Positions 1 through 9,586 of a stretch of DNA of 64,000 nt are shown here, one piece after another. A program made the position numbers and the translations under genes. The DNA is from Sphingomonadales bacterium (GTDB taxonomy: Bacteria; Pseudomonadota; Alphaproteobacteria; Sphingomonadales; Sphingomonadaceae), in assembly GCA_016721875.1 (NCBI GenBank), contig JADKHG010000012.1, forward strand, positions 1 to 64,000, written 5' to 3'. The notes beneath the pieces are model-generated. The model was given only the letters and a program-made list of their open reading frames with translations, did not search any database and had not been told where the DNA came from. Position 1 is the stretch's first letter; each line of letters begins with the position of its first letter.

Positions 1-1
1 C

Positions 2-1144
2 GCCATGCGTGCCGAATATCCGGTATTGGTCCTGCTTGCTGCAGTCGGCATGGGGATCATGGTTTCGGCAACCGATCTGCTGACGCTTTATGTCGGGCTC
101 GAACTCAACAGTCTTGCGGCCTACGTGCTTGCTAGCTTTGCTCGTACCGATGGGCGTTCTGCAGAAGCGGGGCTGAAATATTTCGTACTTGGCGCGCTTG
201 CCAGCGGCATTTTGTTGTACGGCATGTCACTAATTTACGGCTTTACAGGTTCGACCGATTTCCACGCAATTGGCAATGCAATGAGCGGCGAAATAGGCAT
301 CGGTCTGTTGCTCGGCCTTATCTTCGTGCTGTCAGGCCTAGCATTCAAGATCAGCGCCGCCCCGTTCCATATGTGGACCCCCGACGTTTACGAAGGCGCG
401 CCTACGCCAGTCACAGCATTTTTTGCCAGCGCACCCAAGGTCGCTGCAACTGCACTTTTGATCCGCATTACCATCGAAGCATTCGGCAATCAGATCGCTG
501 CGTGGCAGCAGATCATCATTGTCGTCTCGCTGATGTCGATTATCATCGGTGCCGTTGGCGCAATCGGTCAGCAAAATCTGAAGCGGCTGCTCGCCTATAG
601 TTCGATCAACAATGTCGGCTTCATGCTGATAGGTTTGGCGACCGGTACCGAACAGGGCATCGCTGGAATGCTGGTCTATCTTGCCATCTATGTGTTGATG
701 ACGCTCGGCGGCTTCATCTGCCTGATGCAATTGAAAGGCAGCGACGGCACGATGAAGGAAAATATGTCCGATATCGCCGGGCTATCGAAAACCCGTCCCG
801 CCTTGGCAGCGGCTTTTGCGGTTTTCATGTTCAGCCTTGCCGGTATTCCGCCATTATTCGGTTTCTGGGGAAAGCTGGTTGTGTTCAACGCCGCGGTTGC
901 CGCAGGGCTGTTTCCATTGGCGGTGATCGGTATTGCCGCATCGGTCATTGGCGCTTTCTATTATCTGAAGGTCGTCAAGACGATGTATTTCGACGACGGT
1001 GATGACGACATGATTGTAGAGGCCGACGACAAGGCGTTGGGCTGGATCGGCGGAGCGCTGGCTTTGGCGGTTTCGCCGCTTGGTTATCTCTCCATACCAT
1101 TCCTGTCTGCTGTGACATTGCAGGCGGCAAGGTCGCTGTTCTGA
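2..1144 (+). CDS. nuoN: NADH-quinone oxidoreductase subunit N, 5' end outside window
   Basis: Membrane subunit of respiratory complex I, which couples NADH oxidation to proton pumping. The visible 380 or so residues are a run of hydrophobic helices with the antiporter-like core typical of NuoN, including the conserved segment LKYFVLGALASG and the lysine-bearing helix QNLKRLLAYSS. The family is usually about 480 residues, and the frame is open at the left edge, so roughly the first 100 residues lie outside the window. The stop is followed after five bases by the birA start, so the end of the nuo operon probably runs into birA-coaX-rnj. Confidence 0.95.
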   Translation, partial: AMRAEYPVLVLLAAVGMGIMVSATDLLTLYVGLELNSLAAYVLASFARTDGRSAEAGLKYFVLGALASGILLYGMSLIYGFTGSTDFHAIGNAMSGEIGIGLLLGLIFVLSGLAFKISAAPFHMWTPDVYEGAPTPVTAFFASAPKVAATALLIRITIEAFGNQIAAWQQIIIVVSLMSIIIGAVGAIGQQNLKRLLAYSSINNVGFMLIGLATGTEQGIAGMLVYLAIYVLMTLGGFICLMQLKGSDGTMKENMSDIAGLSKTRPALAAAFAVFMFSLAGIPPLFGFWGKLVVFNAAVAAGLFPLAVIGIAASVIGAFYYLKVVKTMYFDDGDDDMIVEADDKALGWIGGALALAVSPLGYLSIPFLSAVTLQAARSLF

Positions 1145-1149
1145 ACCAT

Positions 1150-1858
1150 TTGATCGAACAGGTTGCATTGACCGGGTCGACCAACGCCGACCTGTTGATC
1201 CGTGCTGCGCAATCTGCACCCGAAGGATTGTGGCTGCGTGCCGATGCGCAGGATAGCGGACGGGGTCGGTTGGGCCGGCGATGGATGAGCGAACCGGGCA
1301 ATGTATTCGCCAGCACCATCGTCCGACTGCGTCCGACCGATCCGGCCTCCTCAACGCTAGCCTTTGTCGCTGGATTGGCTGCACATGAAACGCTGCGCCA
1401 GATCGCACCGGAATTCGCAATCCAACTTAAATGGCCCAACGACATTTTGACAGCGAATGGTGCGAAATTGTGCGGCATCTTGCTTGAGAGAATTGGCGAC
1501 GCGGTCATTGCAGGCTTCGGCATCAATCTGGCACACCACCCGGATACACTTGACAGACCAGTGTCCGATTTGCGCAGCTTTGGGAGCGAATCCGCCAGAG
1601 GCTCAAGCAGTAACCGAAATGCTTGCCGATAATTTTGCACGTTGGCTGCATCTTTGGCGCAACACGCCGTTGGACAATGTGTTGCGTGCATGGGATGCAG
1701 CGGCGCATCGTCATGGGTCGGCGCTGTCGGTGCATCAGCCTGATGGTGGCAAGTTGGATGGACTTTATGTTGGTCTGGAACCGGACGGTGCGCTGCGGCT
1801 GCGCTTGGCGGACGGACAAATCCGTGCCATCCACGCTGCGGATGTTTTTCTGATCTGA
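1150..1858 (+). CDS. birA: Biotin--[acetyl-CoA-carboxylase] ligase (frame broken)
   Basis: Attaches biotin to the carrier protein of acetyl-CoA carboxylase. The first frame, from a TTG start, shows the biotinyl-AMP loop GRGRLGRRW at residues 37-45 and the KWPND motif near residue 94; there is no N-terminal helix-turn-helix, so it is a monofunctional ligase. Homology then continues in the next frame (AALGANPPEAQ to the stop at 1858). Removing one base near 1573 gives a continuous product of about 235 residues, the usual length. It is an essential single-copy function, so a one-base sequence error is more likely than a real pseudogene. Confidence 0.85.
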
Positions 1859-1895
1859 ACCGTCAACAGACGCGGATCGAACGGAGTATGATTGA

Positions 1896-2684
1896 ATGTT
1901 ACTCGCAATCGATAACGGGAACACCAATGTCAAATTCGCGCTGGTCGGTAACGATGGGGTGATCCTGCAGCGTTGGCGGATTGCGACCGATACCCGGCGG
2001 ACAGCGGACGAATATGCAGTCTGGCTCGATCAGTTGCTGCGCGCATGGAGGGGTATAGCCGCGGCGATGTTCATGACGTGATCATTGCTACCGTTGTTCC
2101 GCGCGCGCTTCACAATCTCCAACTATTGTCGCAGAAATATTTCGGAACCGACGCGTTGATCGCTGGCAAGGCTCCGGTTGAATGGGGGATATCTCTGAAG
2201 GTTGATGAGCCACGGGCTTTGGGTGCGGACCGCGCCGTCAACGCGATTGCCGCTCAGGAGTTGATCCCCGATAGCGCAAAAATCGTGGTCAGTTTTGGCA
2301 CGGCAACGACATTTGACCATATTGGCGCCGACGGAGCCTATCTGGGCGGCAGCATTGCCCGGGATCAACCTGTCGCTCGATGCGCTGTACAATGCAGCAG
2401 CGATGCTCCCCCGGATTGCGATTGAACCGCCGCCAACCGACAGCGTGATCGGGCGCGACACCGTAGGCCAGATGCAGATTGGTATCTATTGGGGCTATGT
2501 CGGGTTGATCGAAGGATTGCTTGGGCGAATGAAGGCCGAAATCGCCAGTTCAGTCAAAATCATCGCAACCGGCGGATTAGCACCACTGTTTCAGCAGCAT
2601 AGCCATCTATTTGACAGTGTTGAACCCGATTTGACACTGCGCGGGCTTGCCAAGCTCTATGCAAACCGCGAAGGCGGGGCATGA
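1896..2684 (+). CDS. coaX: Type III pantothenate kinase (two frame breaks)
   Basis: Phosphorylates pantothenate, the first step of coenzyme A synthesis. The N terminus MLLAIDNGNTNVKFAL is the phosphate-binding segment of the CoaX class. The protein is read in three pieces: frame one to about 2050 (LDQLLR), frame two from MEGYSRGDV with the substrate-binding GADR and the SFGTATTFD segment to about 2358, then back to frame one from PGINLSLDALY. Correcting a missing (or two extra) base near 2052 and the reverse near 2358 gives about 262 residues, normal for the family. Its stop overlaps the rnj start (ATGA). Confidence 0.85.
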
Positions 2685-4324
2685 CAAAACCTGGTAACGA
2701 ATTGCTTTTCCTCGCCCTTGGCGGGTCGGACGAGATTGGAATGAACGTCAATCTCTATGGCTGCCAGGGCAAATGGGTCATGGTTGACCTTGGCCTGACC
2801 TTTGGCAGCGCCGATTATCCCGGCACCGAACTGGTTCTGCCCGATCTGGAATTTATCGAAGACCGCGCGGATGATTTGCTCGGCATCGTGCTGACTCATG
2901 GGCACGAAGATCATATTGGCGCAGTGCCATACCTAGCCGCCGACCTCGGTGTTCCACTTTACGCCACCCCTTTCACGGCTCAGCTAATTAGAGGGAAGCT
3001 GGAGGAGCAGGGGATCGCCGACGAAGTCGATCTGCGCATCATCCCGATGGAAGGCGAGCTTGACCTTGCGCCTTTCCATTTCCGCTTCATGCCGCTGGCG
3101 CATTCCATTCCAGAAATGAGCGCCCTTGTTATCGACACGCCCTATGGCAAGATTTTCCACACCGGTGACTGGAAGCTCGACGAGCAGCCGGTGATTGGCA
3201 AACCATCGACTGCTGCGCAGTTAAAGGCGGTCGGAGATGAAGGCATATTGGCGCTGGTCTGCGATTCGACTAATGCCTTTAACAATGAAGACAGCGGCAG
3301 CGAAGGCAGCGTAAAGGCTGATTTGTTGAAAGCGGTCAATGCAGCGCGGGGTAGGGTTGTCGTCACCACCTTTGCATCCAACGCCGCACGATTGCAGACG
3401 CTGGCCGAAGTCGCGCACGAGGCGGGACGCAAATTGTGTATCGCGGGGCGCTCGCTCAACCGCATCATTCAGGCTTCACAGGCCACGGGTTATCTGAAAA
3501 ACATTCCTGAACTGGTTGATATGGAGGCGGTTGACGCCCACCCGCGCAATCAGGTGATGGTGTTGGCAACCGGCGGGCAGGGAGAAGCACGAGCGGCGCT
3601 CGCGCGGATCGCCGAAGGCAATCATCCGGTGAAACTGGAAGAAGGCGACACCGTCATCTTCTCGTCAAAGCAGATACCCGGCAACGAAGTCGCCATTGGC
3701 CGGATCATGAACCGTCTTGCGCGGCAAAATATCCTGACTGTTACCGAAAAGCAGGCGCATGTGCATGTTTCGGGCCACCCCGGTCGACCAGAGCTTGCGG
3801 AACTTTATGACTATATCCGTCCGCAAATCCTGCTGCCAGTGCATGGCGAGCGGCGTCATATGGCTGAACAGGCGCGGTTCGGGCTGTCTGAGGGAATCCC
3901 GCAGGCCATTGTCCAGTCTAACGGCGATGTAATTCGGCTTGCACCCAAAGGACCCGTCAAAATTGGCGAGGAACGCACCGGGCGGCTTATCTTGGACGGT
4001 GACGTGATTATTCCCGCGGACGGAGACACCATCAACCAGCGCCGCCGCCTGTCGTGGTATGGGATTATCAACATCGCGCTTGCATTGGACGGCGACAACA
4101 ATCTGCTTGGCGATCCTTATATCCGACTGCACGGCGTACCGATCGAGGATGAAATCGATTCCTTCTTCGATGAAGCGAGCAATGCAGCTGTTAAGGCGGT
4201 CAAAGACTGGCGTGGTGATCTGGATGATTTGCGCGAAAAAGTGCGTCTCGCGGTGCGTCGCGTCGCGACAAGCTGGACTGGCAAGAAACCGATTGTTGAT
4301 GTGCTTGTGGTGGAGACTGCATGA
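2681..4324 (+). CDS. rnj: Ribonuclease J
   Basis: Metallo-beta-lactamase/beta-CASP ribonuclease with endo- and 5'-exonuclease activity, involved in rRNA and mRNA processing in the cytoplasm. The 547-residue length is usual. The zinc motif HGHEDH lies at residues 73-78, preceded by the family N terminus with LALGGSDEIGMN, and a further metal/phosphate-binding segment reads HVSGHPGRPE. The start ATG overlaps the coaX stop by four bases, and the stop overlaps the start of the next gene, so the group is probably co-transcribed and translationally coupled. Confidence 0.95.
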   Translation: MTKPGNELLFLALGGSDEIGMNVNLYGCQGKWVMVDLGLTFGSADYPGTELVLPDLEFIEDRADDLLGIVLTHGHEDHIGAVPYLAADLGVPLYATPFTAQLIRGKLEEQGIADEVDLRIIPMEGELDLAPFHFRFMPLAHSIPEMSALVIDTPYGKIFHTGDWKLDEQPVIGKPSTAAQLKAVGDEGILALVCDSTNAFNNEDSGSEGSVKADLLKAVNAARGRVVVTTFASNAARLQTLAEVAHEAGRKLCIAGRSLNRIIQASQATGYLKNIPELVDMEAVDAHPRNQVMVLATGGQGEARAALARIAEGNHPVKLEEGDTVIFSSKQIPGNEVAIGRIMNRLARQNILTVTEKQAHVHVSGHPGRPELAELYDYIRPQILLPVHGERRHMAEQARFGLSEGIPQAIVQSNGDVIRLAPKGPVKIGEERTGRLILDGDVIIPADGDTINQRRRLSWYGIINIALALDGDNNLLGDPYIRLHGVPIEDEIDSFFDEASNAAVKAVKDWRGDLDDLREKVRLAVRRVATSWTGKKPIVDVLVVETA

Positions 4325-4644
4325 ACTGGTCGTCGATTATCGCAATCTATTTCCTGTTTTGGATATTGAGCGCGTTTCTGGTTTTGCCTTTCGGCGTCAA
4401 GACGCATGACGAACTGGGAATCCCGAAGGTTGCAGGGCAGGCTGACAGCGCCCCCGGCAATTTTCGTCCCGGACGTGTCATCTATCGAACGACGATCGTG
4501 GCGAGCCTTCTGTTCGGCCTGTTTTACGCCAATTATGTCAATGGTTGGATCGACCGCCACAGCTTTGATTTCTTGCTGCAAAAGGGCAGCAATAGCGCGC
4601 TTAACCTGCGCAGCCGCTCAATAGCCTGCGCCAGCGCAACATAG
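4321..4644 (+). CDS. DUF1467 family small membrane protein
   Basis: A protein of about 107 residues with two predicted membrane helices, around residues 6-24 and 58-76, and the family signature VLPFGVKTHDE between them. Function is unknown. It starts with ATGA overlapping the rnj stop, the usual arrangement in sphingomonads. Family members are generally near 90 residues; the last 15 or so residues here run into the opposing coiled-coil gene and look unlike the family, so the real end may be earlier. Confidence 0.8.
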   Translation: MNWSSIIAIYFLFWILSAFLVLPFGVKTHDELGIPKVAGQADSAPGNFRPGRVIYRTTIVASLLFGLFYANYVNGWIDRHSFDFLLQKGSNSALNLRSRSIACASAT

Positions 4645-6972
4645 AGTTTGCCGACGTCCGATGACAGCAGCGTGACGCCGATGGAATTGCCGTCGCGGGT
4701 GCTTAGAAGAACCCTCATCATCGATTCAAAATCATGGATATAGCGGTTCACATGATCGCGGAATTCACTGTCATTGTCGTAATGATTGGCAATGATCTTG
4801 GTTTCACCACTATCGAGCAGTCGTACCGCGCGCCGGGTAAAGACGCCGCGATCGCCCTTCAGATAGGCGGCCCAGGATGTGTCGGTTACTTCGTTCGACA
4901 GGATTTTGGCGACGTCGATTGATGAGGAATTGAGCGACTCAGTGAGCAGCGCCATCCGCCGAGTGAAAGTTTCTTCGTCAAGGCCATCAAACTGGCCGCG
5001 CGCGTCAGCGATGCGGCGTTCCAAATTGGCGGTCATGTCATCGAGCGACCGAAGCTGCGCACTGATCTGCTTCGAAGCATCGGCCGTGAAGTCGAGGTTG
5101 CGTTCTACCGAGTCTCGCATCAGCGCATTGATGTCAGTGATCTGAGCTTGCACCGCCTCCGACAACACCGTCTGATTCTGCTCGCTCATTTTTCTGGCTA
5201 CACCGGCCAATTCTTCATCGAGAATCTGCTTGCTGCTTTCCGCTGCCTGCCGCGTAGTTTCACGAACTCTCAGCAAAGATGTGACTAGCTGTTCGTTTGG
5301 AGAACCCGTCATCTCATCGATGAGGGCACGGGTTTGTGAAAGCGATGCGGCGAGTGCATCAGACTGTTCATGACGCTTTGAAAATTGCGTTTCGCTGTCT
5401 GCCAGCAACCGATCGAGTTCGGCGGCTTGTGTCCGCACCAAGCCGTCGACCTTGTCAATTTTTCCAAGCAATTGAGCCGCCAATTGGTCAGCTTTGACCG
5501 TTTCCTGTTCCATTGTACGGAATGCATTTTGGCAGGTTTCATATTTTTCCTGCATTCGCGAAAAGGGCCGCTGGCAGACCTTCGTCCATTTCACGCGATG
5601 CGGTATCGAGGCCAAGCATCAACTGTTCGACGCGCGACAAAAGAGCATCGGTCTCAGTGCGGTTGCCTGACAGCCGCTTCTGCAGTTCTTCGTTGCTTGT
5701 AGAAAGACTGCTCACGGCAAATGCCAGCTTTGCGATGCGATCGGTGGCATCGTCATTCAGGTTCGTGATGCGCATTTCGCATTCGTCGAGTGAGCCTCCC
5801 AAGCGCGCGACAATCGACGATAATCTTTCGTCTTCGCTTGAACTCGTTGCGGACAGCCGTTCGATCGTTGATCTTAGGTCTGCCAGTCGTGGCGAAAGCC
5901 GGGCGTCGCTGCTTTCGATCTGCGTGTTGATCAGTGAGTTTGCATCGGTGAACTCGGTCATCACCTTTTCGCTGCGCTTTTCAAGCGAGTTCATTATTTC
6001 TTGCGCAACGGTTTCAGCACGATTCAACACAGCGTCGAGAGCTGTACCCGATTTTTCAGCAAAACTGGCAATTTGGCCGGTGGTTTCCGCGGAACGCTCC
6101 GCCATTGCATCGACTTCGGTGCGCGCGTTGACCGCCTTGGAGCTGAGTTCTTCCAGCGCCGTTGCCATCGATTGAATTTGGCTCTGAGCATTATTGCCTG
6201 CGACTGCGATGTTGTTCGTTGCATCTTTTGCCGCGCTGGTGACGACAGGCAGATGATTGCGGAGCTGCTCAAGATTTGCGATAGCTGCCTCGCTGACCTG
6301 TGCGAGCAACCGCGCCTTTTCATCGGCGTCTGACAAGGCGCTACCCAGTTTTGAAGCTGCCTCGGTCAAACGATCAGCCGACTGCCGCCCCACGGAATCA
6401 ATTTCGCGGGCATTTTCAGCAAGGAAGGATCGCGCAAGGGCGATTTCGCCATTCACTGTTTGCATGCGGGTGTTCAGCCGGTCGCTTTCTTGACGCATCG
6501 ATTGTGAAACATCGCCAAAACGGCGCGCTTCGGCATGGCTGTTGCGCTGGGCTAGCAGCCAAAGCATTGCAATAAGAGCAACCGGTATTGACCAGGACGA
6601 TATCATTTCGACCCACCGGTTGAGCGGAGGGAATGATTGAAATTCCGCCAAATTTGCCCAGACAAAAAAACCACTCCATCCGACCACGCTCAATATGGCG
6701 ACGGAAATTGCGAAGATGGCCTTCCAGTTTCGGCGTTGCTGCGGTTCTTCATATTCGGACCAGTCGACGTCTGCTTCACTGTCCATTTCTAGTGTGGAGT
6801 CGTCAATTCCCGCATCAATACCGCGTGCGATCATCGGCTCTACAGCGCCAATTTCGACATCGGTGCCAGTTGAAGTGGATTCAGTGTCGCCTTCGTTGAC
6901 CGAATTGCGACCGATTTCGACGATTTTGAACGAGCTGCCATAACGGAGGTATCTTATCAGCTTTTTCCACAA
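4533..6972 (-). CDS. Large coiled-coil membrane protein (frame broken)
   Basis: The first frame encodes an acidic N-terminal region of about 100 residues, two hydrophobic segments around residues 88-110 and 122-142 (AIFAISVAILSVVGW; IPVALIAMLWLLA), and then a long heptad-rich coiled coil. It ends early at 5539, but the coiled coil continues in another frame to 4533, with a conserved-looking C-terminal domain (DSGETKIIANHYD; LLSSDVGKLYVALAQAIERLR). Removing one base in the run at 5561-5567 (AAAAGGG on the plus strand) restores about 810 residues. The start is uncertain (TTG at 6972). The tail overlaps the preceding gene by 112 bases; dropping one T at 4601-4602 would end it after ERLRR. A chemoreceptor was considered, but no signalling-tip motif is seen. 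Function unknown. Confidence 0.7.
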
Positions 6973-7013
6973 GAGAAACGCAAAGTTAACTCTGTTTGGT
7001 TTAAGCTGTTTTC

Positions 7014-7316
7014 ATGGCGATGGACTATGGAGCTCTGGACAGTGCATTGAATGCAGCCGCTGGCGATGACGTCGTATTGGCGTCGGAGCTTCGCACGGCG
7101 TTTGTCGAGAGCGCCCAGCGCCAAATAAGCCTGATGGTGCGGTCGCGTTGTGATGCGAATTGGCAGTATAGCGCCATGCGGCTTAAAGGTCTTGCGGCCA
7201 GTTTTGGTGCCATCGATTTACTCGAACTGGCCGATGAGGCAATAAGCGGCGCGCCGCATGATCCGGTGGTTTTGCGTAAGCTTTCGCAAGCGTTGGATGT
7301 CATTATCACGCATTGA
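7014..7316 (+). CDS. Hpt-like protein lacking the phosphorylatable histidine
   Basis: A protein of 100 residues, mostly helical. The segment AMRLKGLAASFGA at residues 54-66 matches the histidine phosphotransfer (Hpt) consensus AHxLKGxxxxxGA, but methionine 55 sits where the phosphorylated histidine should be. It lies 41 bases from the divergent coiled-coil gene and heads a run of four same-strand genes ending in a histidine-kinase-like protein, so a regulatory role without phosphotransfer is plausible. This is inferred from the motif only. Confidence 0.65.
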   Translation: MAMDYGALDSALNAAAGDDVVLASELRTAFVESAQRQISLMVRSRCDANWQYSAMRLKGLAASFGAIDLLELADEAISGAPHDPVVLRKLSQALDVIITH

Positions 7317-7381
7317 TTCGGTAATGGATGCGAGAATTTTGCTTGGCCAATTGCAAGGCGAAGCCTAATTCCCTTCGGGCG

Positions 7382-8584
7382 ATGTCCGAACTTCCCCAAT
7401 CAAATACCGGCGACAAGGTGATCACGGCCCTGCTGTGTCTGGCAACCGGCGATGCCAGCGAAGTGGCCTTCGCACCCTGCCTTGGCAAACCGCTCATTTA
7501 TCACCAAATTATGGCGTTGCAGCGGGCGGGTATCCATTCGGTAAGGATCTATGTCGAAGCGGTTTCGGGCGTTCTCCTTACAACCATAGACCTACTCCGA
7601 TTCCAGGGTTTCGACGTGCGAGCCGTGCGATCGGTCGATGAACTGACAGCAACATTGGGCGAAGGTAGCCAGCTGCTCGTGTTGCAAAGCGACCTCTGGT
7701 GGCAAGCCGAATGGCTGGCCGGTATCATAAAAGGAAAGCGAAACACGGTATTCGTCCTAGCGGAGCAAACCGGAATTGAGGCGTTCGAACGCATCGATTT
7801 GAACAGCCGTTGGTCGGGTTTGGTGCTTTGCGATGCCCGCATTTTGCCTGCGCTTGGAGACATTCCCGAAGGATGGGATTTGTCTTCCCTCCTGCTTCGG
7901 CAGGCCCAACAAGCGGGCTTTGAAAATCTGATGCTGCCGCATTCGGTGCTGACCGTGGGTGAATTGCGAAAAATCGATGCGATCAAAGGCAGCTTGGCGA
8001 TTGAAAATGCGGTTTCCGATGCGTTGACAGCGTCAGCGGACACTATCGATTCTCATCTGGTTATCAACGCGTTTCGGCGGCTGCGGGGATGGGGTGATCC
8101 TCAGCACTGGTCGCATCTCGCAGGGCTGTGGACGCCCCTTGCATCTGCTGGAATATCTGCGGTTTTGGCATTTTCCGGTTATCAAAGCGCCGCTTTTGGC
8201 TTTGCCTGCCTTTCCGTTTTGTCGCAGCCCATACGCAAATTTTTGAGGATGATTGGCTATCGCACGAGCGGTGTTGATCCCGTGCAGGCAATCACCAATG
8301 TGGCCTTGTTGGTTGCGCTGTATTTTTGTCTTGCGGGCTTTGGTGCCGCACCGATCCAGGCGGGCTTTCTGACGCTGGCTTTGGCGGGGATATTGCTTGG
8401 TTCTGCTGGCCGTGCTGGTGAAAAGCCTGAGACTCGTCCCTATCGTGTTTCATTGCTGTTTGTGACAGTCTTGCTGTTGATCGGCCAACTCGCGGGATAT
8501 CTGGAATTTGTGATCATGTTTGTCATATTGCTGCTCATTGCCTCGTGGCTCATCCCGCTGAGGCGGGCGGGCATTCAGGCTTAA
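7382..8584 (+). CDS. Nucleotidyltransferase-like membrane protein, function unknown
   Basis: About 400 residues. The first 230 look like a Rossmann-type sugar-nucleotide/molybdopterin transferase fold: an APCLGKPLIYHQI segment like the pyrophosphorylase start, a D-containing strand (LLVLQSDLWW) and alternating strands and helices. The last 170 residues contain about five membrane helices. ATG at 7382 (MSELPQ) is preferred over ATG at 7328 because the fold starts soon after it, but no clear ribosome site separates the two. Sugar-phosphate or phospholipid-headgroup transfer at the membrane would fit the architecture but is not shown. Confidence 0.55.
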   Translation: MSELPQSNTGDKVITALLCLATGDASEVAFAPCLGKPLIYHQIMALQRAGIHSVRIYVEAVSGVLLTTIDLLRFQGFDVRAVRSVDELTATLGEGSQLLVLQSDLWWQAEWLAGIIKGKRNTVFVLAEQTGIEAFERIDLNSRWSGLVLCDARILPALGDIPEGWDLSSLLLRQAQQAGFENLMLPHSVLTVGELRKIDAIKGSLAIENAVSDALTASADTIDSHLVINAFRRLRGWGDPQHWSHLAGLWTPLASAGISAVLAFSGYQSAAFGFACLSVLSQPIRKFLRMIGYRTSGVDPVQAITNVALLVALYFCLAGFGAAPIQAGFLTLALAGILLGSAGRAGEKPETRPYRVSLLFVTVLLLIGQLAGYLEFVIMFVILLLIASWLIPLRRAGIQA

Positions 8585-8647
8585 ACGCAAATTAACCTCG
8601 ATAAGGCTAAAAAGGCCGCTGCAGACAGGCTGCAAACGGATGCCCAA

Positions 8648-9586
8648 TTGACCAGCGAAGAAACCGCTCTGTCGATCGAGGCGGCGCGCCGTCATTATCT
8701 TGCGACCTTGGCGTCGCGGGACGATCTTGCACATTTGCTTTTCCCGCTTTCTGGTCATCTTCCGGATGAGCGTACCCAGTCGATGGTGCGGATGAAATTA
8801 TTCGAGACGATATTGTCGCTCGAGAAGGCCTTGGCGGGCGAAAATGCGTCATTAATTGTGCATTCGCGTTTTTGGGAACCACTTGTTGAAAACGGCAGCT
8901 TGCGCAATCCCGCTTTGATCGAATTCGCCTGGGCGCGGTGCATTGAGGCTGAGTTGCAGTCGCAATTGGTCGGTAAGGATATGCGGGGCGATCTGGAGCA
9001 ATTGCCAGCCAGTTTGCTGGCGCACCCGGACAAGAAAATCGCAGAGCTTGCCCGCGCATTGTTGGTGGCGCAGCACAAAATCCACGATCCCTCAGCGGCA
9101 CTTTGGAGCGAAATGCCGGTCGAATTGCTGTTTCAAATTTCCCAGATGATGGCATATGTTGCCCAATCAGATGACGTTGATGTAGCCTTGAATGCGCTGT
9201 GCGTCGGGCATGACGAGGCGCAGTCTGTTGCCGGATTGGCGCGCAAACTTTCTTTCTGCCTAGACATCGAAAGCAGGGCCCAAACGCGCAGTCCGGCGTT
9301 GTCGGGCATTCCCATCTTCTTGGCTTCGCTCGAATATGTCACCGGAATTGCCTATGACCGGATTTTGATTTTGATCGGGCACAATTTTGGCGACCCGTTT
9401 GCAATGCTTTTGCGCGCTGCGGGTTTCAGCAAAGTCGAAGCCTTTGGCGCCGCTCGTGAAATCTTCCCTGAGCTAGCGATCAATGGCGACTTCGAAAACC
9501 GATGGTCCCGGGTTGAGCGGATCGACCCTGCCGATACGCTCGATCTATTGTCAGCGTGGTCCAGCGCGGAAGTCATAACGCCGTGA
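8648..9586 (+). CDS. DUF2336-like helical protein
   Basis: A 312-residue all-helical protein from a TTG start at 8648; the nearest upstream ATG (8640) runs into a stop after three codons. The repeating helical pattern, with a segment like ENGSLRNPALIEFAWARC and the C-terminal DPFAMLLRAAGFSKVEA, resembles the alphaproteobacterial DUF2336 family, which often lies beside signalling genes. Its stop overlaps the GTG start of the next gene (GTGA), so the two are probably coupled. The family assignment is by pattern only. Confidence 0.5.
   Translation: MTSEETALSIEAARRHYLATLASRDDLAHLLFPLSGHLPDERTQSMVRMKLFETILSLEKALAGENASLIVHSRFWEPLVENGSLRNPALIEFAWARCIEAELQSQLVGKDMRGDLEQLPASLLAHPDKKIAELARALLVAQHKIHDPSAALWSEMPVELLFQISQMMAYVAQSDDVDVALNALCVGHDEAQSVAGLARKLSFCLDIESRAQTRSPALSGIPIFLASLEYVTGIAYDRILILIGHNFGDPFAMLLRAAGFSKVEAFGAAREIFPELAINGDFENRWSRVERIDPADTLDLLSAWSSAEVITP

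Noticed and set aside
5539..5615. Two separate coiled-coil genes instead of one
   Set aside because: The heptad pattern and residue bias run straight across the break, and one base in a homopolymer run joins the frames.
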